Virus record (IMG/VR): IMGVR_UViG_3300010368_000035
Location: 1 to 37,022 of that record
DNA: 37,022 bases
From: a virus
Strand: one strand, 5' to 3'
A program made the position numbers and the translations under genes. The notes under the pieces were generated by a model. The model made no database searches. It was not told the DNA's origin and was given only the letters and a program-made list of their open reading frames with translations. Shown piece by piece: positions 1-7,582 of the stretch. The stretch's first letter is position 1. Each line of letters starts with the position of its first letter.

Positions 1-476
1 ACAATGCCTTTTTTCAGGTTTGATTCATCAACAACAAGGTGATGATAGATTCTACCATCTACGTACCAACGTCTAAAGATATCGTGTCCAAGCTCGTTAA
101 AATTAAGCATAGAACAGATACTATCAAATTCATCTTTGATTTGTTTTTTAATTGAATCAGACACGTCCAAATTATCCATATCAATGGTAATTGGATCTTC
201 GCCACCAACAATTGCTTCATTTACGATATCTTCGATTGCCGCATCAACTTCAGGATGCATCGCAACTCCACGATATTTCATAATGAGAGCATGGTTATCT
301 TTAGCGTCTGTGCCGTCTAAGTTAATATATTGGCCATAGTGAGAACCTGATGCGGTAACATAACCGGCACCATCTTCATCACGCGCGGGAACAATCGAAG
401 GAGCTTTCTTCGGATCTTCTTGATCAGCTCTCTTGATTTCAAAACCAAATAATCTAAGTCCGCTATTATCTGCCAT
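1..476 (-). CDS. gp20: Portal vertex protein, gp20-like (partial, N-terminal part)
   Basis: The reading frame runs from ATG at 474-476 off the left edge, giving about 158 N-terminal residues with no stop. It contains the stretch FRRWYVDGRIYHH, close to FRRWYVDSRIFFH of T4 gp20, and before it a helix-rich segment with DAAIEDIVNEAIV, which matches the gp20 pattern. Family knowledge: gp20 forms the dodecameric ring at one head vertex through which DNA is packaged and to which the neck attaches. It follows gp19 as in T4. An AAGGA ribosome site lies about 6 bases before the ATG. The full protein should be around 500-560 residues, so most of it is outside the window. Assignment is firm from motif and gene order. 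Confidence 0.93.
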   Translation of the reverse strand, partial: MADNSGLRLFGFEIKRADQEDPKKAPSIVPARDEDGAGYVTASGSHYGQYINLDGTDAKDNHALIMKYRGVAMHPEVDAAIEDIVNEAIVGGEDPITIDMDNLDVSDSIKKQIKDEFDSICSMLNFNELGHDIFRRWYVDGRIYHHLVVDESNLKKGI

Positions 477-500
477 TTGAATTCCTTATTGAGAATAAGA

Positions 501-524
501 GGAGAGCGGGTAATTCCGCTCTCC
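501..524 (-). terminator. Perfect hairpin between gp19 and gp20 genes
   Basis: GGAGAGCGG (501-509) pairs perfectly with CCGCTCTCC (516-524) around a 6-base loop. Read on the minus strand it is followed by TCTTATTCTC, which is only moderately U-rich. It sits in the 61-base gap between the gp19 stop and the gp20 start. It could be a weak intrinsic terminator that lowers gp20 relative to tail tube expression, or an RNA stability or processing element protecting the gp19 message. The stem is clear; the function is inferred. Confidence 0.6.
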
Positions 525-537
525 ATCTATATATTGT

Positions 538-1077
538 TTATTGATCAGTGGTATTTGATGTCCAATACTGATACTGCCAAGTGATCGAAAATCTTTCGAT
601 TGTATCGTTATCACCATAGCTAAGATCGATTGGAGCTACCTCTGAAGGCCAAGCATCTTTGAAGTTATATGTCTTAATGACATTTTCGTCACGATCAAAT
701 TGCTCAACCTTAAGATCAGAGAAGTAAAGATCAGGAGCCTGTGTACCACCGGCATCTGCATGGTTTGCGATGGCATTCATCCAACGCTCCATTGCGTTTC
801 TAATCTTAAACTCTGTATCGTTGATGACTGTTACTGTCCAAGCATCGAATGTACGATCACCAGCAACTTTCAGCTGACGTCCACGGAAAGGAATCACAAT
901 TGTTCCTACCGTTGAGCCAGGGAGCTGTGCTGTTTCACACATAAATGATGCGAAGTCAACATCCAGATCAACACCTAAACCGCCACGTGGGTTGGCAAGC
1001 GTAACCTGAAAGAGGTTACCGCGAGCACCACCGCCGGTCAGCCTTGACTTAAACTCGTCTACACTACCTAGTGCCAT
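538..1077 (-). CDS. gp19: Tail tube protein, gp19-like
   Basis: This 179-residue protein resembles T4 gp19 (163 residues), the subunit of the inner tail tube through which DNA passes. Supporting features are the N-terminus MALGSVDEFKSRL, the segment FASFMCETAQLPGSTVG, the FRGRQLKVAGDRTFD stretch and the TVINDTEFKIRNAMERWMNA stretch, which together are typical of the gp19 / myovirus tube family. It lies between gp18 and gp20 as in T4. An AAGGAGG ribosome site lies just before the ATG in the short gap after gp18, fitting the need for many copies. A hairpin follows the gene. No oddities were seen apart from the slightly greater length. Confidence 0.95.
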   Translation of the reverse strand: MALGSVDEFKSRLTGGGARGNLFQVTLANPRGGLGVDLDVDFASFMCETAQLPGSTVGTIVIPFRGRQLKVAGDRTFDAWTVTVINDTEFKIRNAMERWMNAIANHADAGGTQAPDLYFSDLKVEQFDRDENVIKTYNFKDAWPSEVAPIDLSYGDNDTIERFSITWQYQYWTSNTTDQ

Positions 1078-1096
1078 TGGTTAAATCCTCCTTAGA

Positions 1097-2878
1097 TTAA
1101 AATGCCTGACCGGTAACTTCTTCAAAAGAAACTCCGGTACGAACAGCGACAAAGTTAAGAGTGATGTAGTTAATCGAGCGAGCAGGCTTAATAAAGATAT
1201 TAGCAATGAACTCGTTACGATCAACGACTGCTGGAGTGTTTACTGTTTCATCAGCAACAATCCGGAAGTCTGTAATACCACGACGTCCTTTGACATCGCG
1301 AAGTACAGGCTCGATAATGTTTACGAACTCAGCGCGAGTAAACTCGTCATTGAATTCAAAGAGTACGTTCTTAGCAGCCCGTTCAATAGCCCGTTCCAGA
1401 GTTAGGAACAAACGACGTACGTTAATACGATCGAAAGCAGATGGACGATCTTGTGCAGTTTTATCTCCATAAAGCAGAATACCTGATCCTGGGAGATTTA
1501 CAATTGGATTAACACCAGCTTTATAGAGAGTATCTCTATTAGTTTTATTTGGATTGTAGTTAACCGATGTTACACCAAGTAAGAGACCACGGCGTGTACC
1601 AGCTGGTGAGAACCAAGGAGCGGCTACACGGTCAGTTTCAGCCATCAAGCCAGCAATTGAAGAGCTTGCCGGAATCTCAATATACTGGTCATTGTACTTG
1701 TCGTAAACTTTCAAGTAGTTACCAGCCACGATTGAGTAGCTTGACCGAGTAAAGGTAGCTGAAGTGGTTGTAATATTTGTGGTAGCTGTTGTTTCATTTG
1801 TAACATTTACAACGTCTGCGCGAGCTGGACTTGTTACAACTACACAATCTTTACGATCTTTTGCTGTTGCAATCAGATCATTGGTAACAGTAGTTTGATC
1901 TGCACGAGAGCCCATACCAGGAGCAATCAAGAAATCAATTTCAACAATGTCTTTATCTTCGAAAAGATCAAAAGCACTAAGGTATTGACCAGTTGTCAAA
2001 GTACCAGCATCAGCACCCGAATCAAAAGCAAAGTTAACTACTGCTGAAGTTTGTACTGCATTACCAAGGAAGTCTTTAGCTGTGCCAGAAGTTGTTGCAG
2101 TACCGGCATTACCGAAGTTAGTAAAGTTGGAATCAAAGTCAACAAAATGAACATATTCTGAACGTTCATTCAATACATCTTTGATATAAAGGCTAGATCC
2201 ATCATCAGCATTCTTAGCATCTGTTGCAACTGAAAGAAATGGAAAATATTCAAGAACTGTACCTTTTGTTCCAGAAAATTCACCATTAAGATCAACAACC
2301 GCAACGTGAACTTCATCATTTGTCGCATCACGCGCAGCTGCGTAATCAGAAGTGCTAGGTGCTGCATCAAATGAAGCTTTATAAGTCCAACCGGAAAATG
2401 CAGAATCACCAACAGACGGTGGGCAAATTGAAACGCGAATCGAATTTCCGAGAGTCCCAGGATATCGTGCTACGAATGTGTGACCATCAGAATCTAAAGC
2501 TGAGATCTGAGCGTTAAAATTGTCTTTGTTCTTAACAAGTGGATTTGAATAACCACCAACTGCATAAGAAGATGTTTGCCCGCTTGTAGAAACAGCATTG
2601 TATGTAGTTGAATCTGCAATACGAACAGTTTGAAGAGTGTTTGAATAACGCAGAAAGTACGCTGCGTCATGATAGTTTATTGAGTGTGAAGTATCAGGAG
2701 TGCCAAAAGTCGTCGCGAGGTCTTCCTCGTTAGCAATTAGAGTTCTCTGATCAACAGGTCCCCACATAAACTTGCCTGCGTATGCGCCCGTAGAAGTCTG
2801 AACGTTTGGCACACCGCCAGTCAGATCTATTTCTTTGACTACAACTGCAGGACTTTGAGATGGTGCAAAAAGTGCCAT
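1097..2878 (-). CDS. gp18: Contractile tail sheath protein, gp18-like
   Basis: This 593-residue protein matches the contractile sheath family (T4 gp18 is 659 residues). It begins MALFAPSQSPAVVVKEIDL, the usual sheath N-terminus with a KEID segment. The conserved C-terminal domain holds RRLFLTLERAIERAAKNVL, then FNDEFTRAEFVN and a final region ending in VRTGVSFEEVTGQAF. Subunits form the outer cylinder that contracts during infection. The variable middle domain carries several Asp-Ser pairs, as do other virion proteins here. An AGAGGT ribosome site precedes the ATG, and two late promoter octamers lie 20 and 62 bases upstream, consistent with high late expression. Position between gp17 and gp19 is as in T4. 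Confidence 0.95.
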   Translation of the reverse strand: MALFAPSQSPAVVVKEIDLTGGVPNVQTSTGAYAGKFMWGPVDQRTLIANEEDLATTFGTPDTSHSINYHDAAYFLRYSNTLQTVRIADSTTYNAVSTSGQTSSYAVGGYSNPLVKNKDNFNAQISALDSDGHTFVARYPGTLGNSIRVSICPPSVGDSAFSGWTYKASFDAAPSTSDYAAARDATNDEVHVAVVDLNGEFSGTKGTVLEYFPFLSVATDAKNADDGSSLYIKDVLNERSEYVHFVDFDSNFTNFGNAGTATTSGTAKDFLGNAVQTSAVVNFAFDSGADAGTLTTGQYLSAFDLFEDKDIVEIDFLIAPGMGSRADQTTVTNDLIATAKDRKDCVVVTSPARADVVNVTNETTATTNITTTSATFTRSSYSIVAGNYLKVYDKYNDQYIEIPASSSIAGLMAETDRVAAPWFSPAGTRRGLLLGVTSVNYNPNKTNRDTLYKAGVNPIVNLPGSGILLYGDKTAQDRPSAFDRINVRRLFLTLERAIERAAKNVLFEFNDEFTRAEFVNIIEPVLRDVKGRRGITDFRIVADETVNTPAVVDRNEFIANIFIKPARSINYITLNFVAVRTGVSFEEVTGQAF

Positions 2879-2897
2879 TAGTTTACCTCTTGGGTTC

Positions 2898-2905
2898 TAT
2901 TTATA
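2898..2905 (-). promoter_or_regulatory. T4-type late promoter octamer before gp18
   Basis: The plus strand reads TATTTATA, so the minus strand has a perfect TATAAATA, the T4 late promoter -10 element read by RNA polymerase with the gp55/gp33 late factors. Transcription would start about 6 bases downstream and give a very short leader before the gp18 ATG at 2878. It lies in the 72-base gap between gp17 and gp18. Position and orientation make it the likely main sheath promoter. Confidence 0.85.
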
Positions 2906-2939
2906 TGGAACATAATACGGTTTTTATCACTTACAACTA

Positions 2940-2947
2940 TATTTATA
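2940..2947 (-). promoter_or_regulatory. Second T4-type late promoter octamer before gp18
   Basis: A second perfect TATAAATA on the minus strand sits 42 bases upstream of the first, four bases after the terminase stop codon. A tandem pair before the sheath gene would fit its high copy need. The surrounding sequence is very AT-rich, so chance occurrence is more likely for this copy than for the other octamers. Confidence 0.6.
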
Positions 2948-2950
2948 ATA

Positions 2951-4540
2951 TTACACATTTTCATCGAATTCGATCACCCAATCAGGCTTTTCTATTGTTT
3001 CAATAAAATCTGTACCATCATCAACAAAGCCAAAAGGAACTACATCATCTTCAATAGCTTTCATTCTATCTTCAAACAACATCTTTTTCAAATCGATATT
3101 GGTCATATCATTAAAGAACTGTGTTTGGACAAAATAACCAAACATGACTAGATTCATAACTAAATCATCGTGGTTACCATCAGAAGCTTCATACGACGTA
3201 CCTTTACCGACAAATGTTGATATTTCGAGAATAGTATTCTCATCAACAATCTTTATTTTCTTATTTTCGAGAATATCTTTGAGACCAGAACAACCGAGTC
3301 GTTTGACTTTACGTGTCATGGTAACACCAATAGCATTAGCTTTAATTGCAGATTCTACATGTACATTCTCATATTCTAATTCATGATATAATCCATTTGC
3401 GACCAGAGATCCCTGATCATTTGACTCAATAATGACATAAGCCTTGTTGTAGACATCAGCATACTTATATATAATGTTAGGGAAGAGCAACGGAGAGATA
3501 GTGTTGTTCCGGTATACAGCCACTTGCTCAAAAGGCGTGACGCTAATATCGATTAAAGTAAAAGTAGAGTAGTCCTGACCTCTTCCCTTCCCAACATCAA
3601 CCATCATGATATATTGATGGTTTTTGACGGGACGTTTGTATACAAACCCATCACCATTTTCAATATATTCTTTTGGTTGTGAAGCTCTGAGTTCCATCAA
3701 TGTTTCTGCATTGATCAGAGTATCACCAGTTCCAAAAAATGTATTTCCAAACTCTTGGTCAAACTGAAGTTTGGAAGTATTGGCTATTGTTTGTTCTTTC
3801 CACTCTTCATCACGACCGGGAACATCCCACCAGTCAACTCGAAAAGATTTGAATTCATTTACACCTTGAGTAGATCCTTCCCAAAGCTTATAGAACATAT
3901 TACCAATTCCATTTGCTGTGGAAGTGATAATAACTTTAGTATCTTTACCAGCTGATATAACAGGATATGTGGAAGTATAGAATTCTGCTGCTCTTTCTAC
4001 AAAAGCAAACTCATCAAGATAAAGGAGGTTGATGGAAAGACCACGAATAGAAGACCCAGAGGTCGCAGCAGTAATGATTCGAGAATTATTCCCAAACTCA
4101 AGAGAACCTTTGTTGACAGCTTTTGCTCCCGGTTGAAGAAAGAACGGTAAGTTCTCGAACATAAGGGTAATTCGGCCGAGCATTTCTCTCGCTGTTGCTC
4201 CTTTGTTAGCGAGGATCGCAACAGTTTTCTCCGGATGAAACAACGTGTACCAGAGCAAGTACGCACACGCCGATATCGATTTTCCTGATTGCCGACAGGC
4301 GAGAACAATGTTAAACCGATGCTCATTAAAGTGTCCAAACATTTCTTTTTGATAAGGATATAGATGAAACGAAACTAATCCTTTATCAAGTGATATGACT
4401 TTGACATACGTTTCAGCAAAGTATATAGGATCATCCATACACTTCTTATATTCTTTTAACTTTTCAGGAGTCCATTGCTCCTGAACCCCATCACGCTTGA
4501 GGTTCGGATTCCCGAGGTAAGTCTTTAATTGGTTCAGCAT
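2951..4540 (-). CDS. gp17: Terminase large subunit, gp17-like (packaging ATPase and nuclease)
   Basis: This 529-residue protein is the DNA packaging motor and headful nuclease. In the ATPase domain the Walker A motif is ACRQSGKS near residues 82-88, Walker B is LLYLDEFAFV near 172-181, and the coupling motif ITSTANG is near 205-211. In the C-terminal RNase H-like nuclease, the acidic residues appear in VDVGKGRGQDYS (about 315), IIESND (about 372) and DGNHDDLV (about 458), matching the T4 gp17 D401, E458 and D542 pattern. T4 gp17 has 610 residues. I chose ATG at 4538-4540, behind AAGGTGAT, rather than TTG one codon earlier. It overlaps the end of gp16 by 50 bases. Confidence 0.96.
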   Translation of the reverse strand: MLNQLKTYLGNPNLKRDGVQEQWTPEKLKEYKKCMDDPIYFAETYVKVISLDKGLVSFHLYPYQKEMFGHFNEHRFNIVLACRQSGKSISACAYLLWYTLFHPEKTVAILANKGATAREMLGRITLMFENLPFFLQPGAKAVNKGSLEFGNNSRIITAATSGSSIRGLSINLLYLDEFAFVERAAEFYTSTYPVISAGKDTKVIITSTANGIGNMFYKLWEGSTQGVNEFKSFRVDWWDVPGRDEEWKEQTIANTSKLQFDQEFGNTFFGTGDTLINAETLMELRASQPKEYIENGDGFVYKRPVKNHQYIMMVDVGKGRGQDYSTFTLIDISVTPFEQVAVYRNNTISPLLFPNIIYKYADVYNKAYVIIESNDQGSLVANGLYHELEYENVHVESAIKANAIGVTMTRKVKRLGCSGLKDILENKKIKIVDENTILEISTFVGKGTSYEASDGNHDDLVMNLVMFGYFVQTQFFNDMTNIDLKKMLFEDRMKAIEDDVVPFGFVDDGTDFIETIEKPDWVIEFDENV

Positions 4541-4859
4541 CAATTATATCACCTTGAAGCATACGTTGAATATCGGCAGTAGATCCCAAATAGAAATTAT
4601 TCTGCTGATTCTCAACTTGCTTTACTTCATCTTTTTTCTCAAGATCTTTTTGTTTTTTATTCAGATCCATCAACTTATCATTGACATCTGAAACATTCTT
4701 AATCAAAGTTGATAATACTTCATATGCTCGAGGATGTTCTGATTCTCGAGCTACCTCGATCATACTTTCGAGAGCGTCTTTACCTTTTTCAATTAATTCA
4801 TAATAGGTTTCACGAGAATAATCGTAATCATTCTTAGCATTATCTTTATCATGAGGCAT
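4491..4859 (-). CDS. gp16: Terminase small subunit, gp16-like
   Basis: A 122-residue helical protein sits directly before gp17, where T4 has gp16, the small terminase that recognises DNA and regulates the motor. The sequence shows a charged N-terminus (MPHDKDNAKNDYDYSRETYY), then helices containing DALESMIEVARESEHPRAYEVL and a coiled-coil-like run rich in K, D and E around residues 60-80, matching the helical oligomerisation core of small terminases. The frame is open upstream to 4910, but ATG at 4857-4859 has a GGAG site 9 bases before it and gives an 11-base overlap with gp15. Function rests mainly on position and fold pattern because this family diverges quickly. Confidence 0.85.
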   Translation of the reverse strand: MPHDKDNAKNDYDYSRETYYELIEKGKDALESMIEVARESEHPRAYEVLSTLIKNVSDVNDKLMDLNKKQKDLEKKDEVKQVENQQNNFYLGSTADIQRMLQGDIIDAEPIKDLPRESEPQA

Positions 4860-5643
4860 CACTGTCCGCTCCATAATCAGTACGTGTAAATCCGAAATCT
4901 GAATCAGCAAGGATATTCAATGAAGTCGGATTTGGAGTAATTTGTATAGTATTCAATCTGATGTCCGAATCTGCTAGAGTACCAGCACCAATATCAAAAA
5001 TCTTAGCTCGCGCATCACGAATAACTTCAGACTGCGAGATCTTACCATAATATCTTATTCTCATTTCAAAATCAAGAGTATATATGATAGTTCTACGAGC
5101 ACCTAATTCACTTTCAAAATCATCTTGGAAACTCACACCAGTGATAGTGATTGGAATATCTTCAAGGACATTTGAATAATCAGCAAAAGGTTTTAACGTA
5201 ACTGAATATTGTGGATTAAAAGTTGGAAGTATTTGCTCAACAATTTGAAGAGCGTCATCTTGAGTTTTTGTATATACGTTCAATTGGAATGCTATTACAT
5301 ATGGCACTCCAGTAAAGAATTTATTTCTATTTGTGTCTGCTGTACCAAAACGAGTAAAATTATTTGTCTTCGATAATTGTCTTTGGTTATCATAGGCCAA
5401 TGACGTAATTTCAAAAGACATACGTGGAAGTTTAATTGATACCTTTGTATTTGTATCAAGGTCAGCATTTTCACGAATTCGATCGAGATATTTAGCTTTT
5501 GGAGCATAAGCAAGTGGAACTTTTACTTGAGATGTCGAGGCCCCGGATGCGTTCTTACGAACAACATATATGTTATTGAACAGCTTACCAAAGATAGCAA
5601 CTGCTTTTCTAGTTTTCTCGTGATAAAAATGTCCACTAAACAT
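4849..5643 (-). CDS. gp15: Tail sheath stabiliser / tail completion protein, gp15-like
   Basis: This 264-residue protein resembles T4 gp15 (272 residues), the hexameric ring that caps the tail and joins it to the neck. The N-terminus MFSGHFYHEKTRKAVAIFGK, then LFNNIYVVRK and VPLAYAPKAKYL follow T4 gp15 (LFSNIQIKR, VPITYASKEHF), and LPRMSFEI matches its LPRINLHL. The start shares one base with the previous stop (TAATG). The last 45 residues are unusual: they contain three copies of Ala-Asp-Ser-Asp (ADSD), part of a wider DS enrichment in virion proteins of this phage. Confidence 0.92.
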   Translation of the reverse strand: MFSGHFYHEKTRKAVAIFGKLFNNIYVVRKNASGASTSQVKVPLAYAPKAKYLDRIRENADLDTNTKVSIKLPRMSFEITSLAYDNQRQLSKTNNFTRFGTADTNRNKFFTGVPYVIAFQLNVYTKTQDDALQIVEQILPTFNPQYSVTLKPFADYSNVLEDIPITITGVSFQDDFESELGARRTIIYTLDFEMRIRYYGKISQSEVIRDARAKIFDIGAGTLADSDIRLNTIQITPNPTSLNILADSDFGFTRTDYGADSDAS

Positions 5644-5906
5644 TAGCTATTATATATCTTCTGTAAGTGCGTTTCGAATTGTTCTACTTTATTTAATCGA
5701 TCCGGCCAGAGAATATATTCCTTTTCTGGGTTTTTCTTTAAGTTATTTAAGAGAGGCACAATTGCATTATATAATTTATCTATCTTTTCTTGAGTACTTG
5801 ACGCCATCTGCTCAGCGTCGTTAGCTAGAGCCTGTGTCTTTTGTACCGCTTGTAGTTCGTCTTCGTCAACTGCTGTAAATCCAAAATCGAAAAAATCATC
5901 GCTCAT
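5643..5906 (-). CDS. Small conserved protein between gp14 and gp15
   Basis: An 87-residue acidic protein, starting MSDDFFDFGFTAVDEDE and containing a long predicted helix followed by PLLNNLKKNPEKEYILWPD. I recognise this type as a short protein that occurs in T4-like marine phages in this place, but T4 itself has no gene between 14 and 15. Both its start and its stop are TAATG junctions with its neighbours, so it is translated with neck and tail completion proteins. A role as a minor neck or tail component, or as a chaperone for them, is inferred only from position. No enzyme motif or membrane segment is visible. Confidence 0.8.
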   Translation of the reverse strand: MSDDFFDFGFTAVDEDELQAVQKTQALANDAEQMASSTQEKIDKLYNAIVPLLNNLKKNPEKEYILWPDRLNKVEQFETHLQKIYNS

Positions 5907-6823
5907 TAGTCATTCCCCGATGGATCGCCAAACGGATTAGATTCACTAAAGTCTAAGAAGTCATCACCGAATGATCCAAAGTCCGTATTCTGTTCGTTTT
6001 CAGATATAGTGTTCACTTCACTTACTGCAGTTACTGTAAGATCAGAATCACCAATATAAAGATTAGTTCTTCCGGCAATTGTAATCTTACGTGCAGCAGA
6101 ATCTGTTGTTACAAAGTTATGATATAATCCGTCACTAGCACCAACATGACCTACATAAAGAATTCCATCACTATCCGAATATCTAATCACTTCACCGGTG
6201 ATAGTAACTCCACTTGCAAGAGACTGTGATACTATTTGGCCCGGTAAAGTATAATAACTTGCTGAGTCGAGTGTAAGAGTATATTGGTAAGCGCCTTGAC
6301 GTTCAATATTATCGATAACATCAACGTTTGTATCAAAGTCTTCATCATTATATTCAAAGAGTTGACCACGACATTTATAAACTGGCAGATTCGATAATTG
6401 ATAAAAAGGCTGCTCGTGTTCTACGTGTGTAATTTGAAACATAGAATTAGAGAGTGGTAAGTATATCAGATCACCTTCTCTTGGTCTTTCACTATTGATT
6501 TCATTATCAACTCGACCAATTGTCTGACGCCATCTACGACGAGCCACAACGAAGGTAGCTTCATCTCTAATCTCAACACCGAATCGAGTGAAAAGGTCTC
6601 CTTCTCCATCGAAACCTTCGATGTTGTCAATGTACATTTCTATCTTATAGCTTGAATTAAAACGTGCTGGAATTTCTTCACCAAAGATCCTGTCTTCATA
6701 TACAGTATCTCGAGGAAGATAGTAAACGTCTTGACCGTAGATCTTAAGAGACTCGATTACAATGTCTTCGTACAGATTTTGTTCTGACTTGACATTGTCT
6801 CTAATATAAATGTTCCGTGCCAT
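5906..6823 (-). CDS. gp14: Neck protein, gp14-like
   Basis: This 305-residue protein matches the T4 gp14 family (256 residues), which with gp13 forms the neck that closes filled heads and accepts the tail. The N-terminal region holds ESLKIYGQDVYYLPRD and the segment FTRFGVEIRDEATFVVARRRW, both typical of gp14. ERPREGDLIYLPLSNSMF follows. The extra length comes from the C-terminal half, which includes DSAS, SDSD, DSAA and DSDL, and ends in an acidic, Phe-rich tail (DFGSFGDDFLDFSESNPFGD). That tail resembles the start of the small protein encoded next (DDFFDFGF). Three bases separate this gene from gp13. Confidence 0.93.
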   Translation of the reverse strand: MARNIYIRDNVKSEQNLYEDIVIESLKIYGQDVYYLPRDTVYEDRIFGEEIPARFNSSYKIEMYIDNIEGFDGEGDLFTRFGVEIRDEATFVVARRRWRQTIGRVDNEINSERPREGDLIYLPLSNSMFQITHVEHEQPFYQLSNLPVYKCRGQLFEYNDEDFDTNVDVIDNIERQGAYQYTLTLDSASYYTLPGQIVSQSLASGVTITGEVIRYSDSDGILYVGHVGASDGLYHNFVTTDSAARKITIAGRTNLYIGDSDLTVTAVSEVNTISENEQNTDFGSFGDDFLDFSESNPFGDPSGND

Positions 6824-6826
6824 TCA

Positions 6827-7582
6827 TCACCCCACAAAGAAGTCTGCTGGCATTTCGTGTTCGAGTCTAATCCTTTCTCTGAGGTCCTGTATCTCACCGG
6901 TTGCATCATCAAAAAGTTGTCTACCATTTAGAATAACACCACCCGGCAATTGCATGCCTTCGAATTTCATTAGATTCATACCCCACTGCTGCTTAATCAG
7001 CGCTGTAGTATATTCTTTCAACCACATATCGTTATAGATTGAAGTATGAGTATTTGGATCGATTGTGCTATAATACTCATAAACGATATAATCACCAGCC
7101 ACTACATCTAAATCTTCGAAATGGCCGTGAATATAAATTCTATTCTGTCTACGAGCAAAGTCAACCATTGTATGTCCATTCAATGTCATATCGAGCAATG
7201 AAAGATATTGTTGGATTTGTTCGTAATAAGCGATATCCCCAGCAAACTGAGACATATCAGTAATTTCCGATAAGTGCATTTGATATCGAAGATTAAATAA
7301 GTTCTTCGAAGAAGTAGAGCTAGTAATGAGTGGAAATACTTTTGATACAAAATGTACATTACTTGAAGTTGTAATGTACTTATTTGTAATATCGCTCGAC
7401 GTCAAGACATGAGAAGCATAAGCTCGGTATGTAGCATCCGAGTGAAACTCTTGGTAATACTGAATCGCTTCGTCAACTCTATCTTCGAGTTGATCGTCGT
7501 CTACGTTCACTTCGATGACTGGGTCACCAAGTCTACGTTTACAATAATCGATCAGCGTTTGCCTTGAGTTTGGATTAGCCAT
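6827..7582 (-). CDS. gp13: Neck protein, gp13-like
   Basis: This 251-residue protein resembles T4 gp13 (309 residues), the head-completion or neck protein that docks on the portal. It begins MANPNSRQTLIDYCKRRLG, followed by VIEVNVDDDQLEDRVDEAI and an aromatic-rich helix, which is the usual gp13 N-terminus in T4-like marine phages. A segment IYNDMWLKEYTTALIKQQWG and the closing QDLRERIRLEHEMPADFFVG are also typical. The start overlaps the stop of the fibre-like gene upstream in a TAATG junction. Gene order 13-14-15-16-17-18-19-20 matches T4 apart from the inserted 87-residue gene. Confidence 0.92.
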   Translation of the reverse strand: MANPNSRQTLIDYCKRRLGDPVIEVNVDDDQLEDRVDEAIQYYQEFHSDATYRAYASHVLTSSDITNKYITTSSNVHFVSKVFPLITSSTSSKNLFNLRYQMHLSEITDMSQFAGDIAYYEQIQQYLSLLDMTLNGHTMVDFARRQNRIYIHGHFEDLDVVAGDYIVYEYYSTIDPNTHTSIYNDMWLKEYTTALIKQQWGMNLMKFEGMQLPGGVILNGRQLFDDATGEIQDLRERIRLEHEMPADFFVG

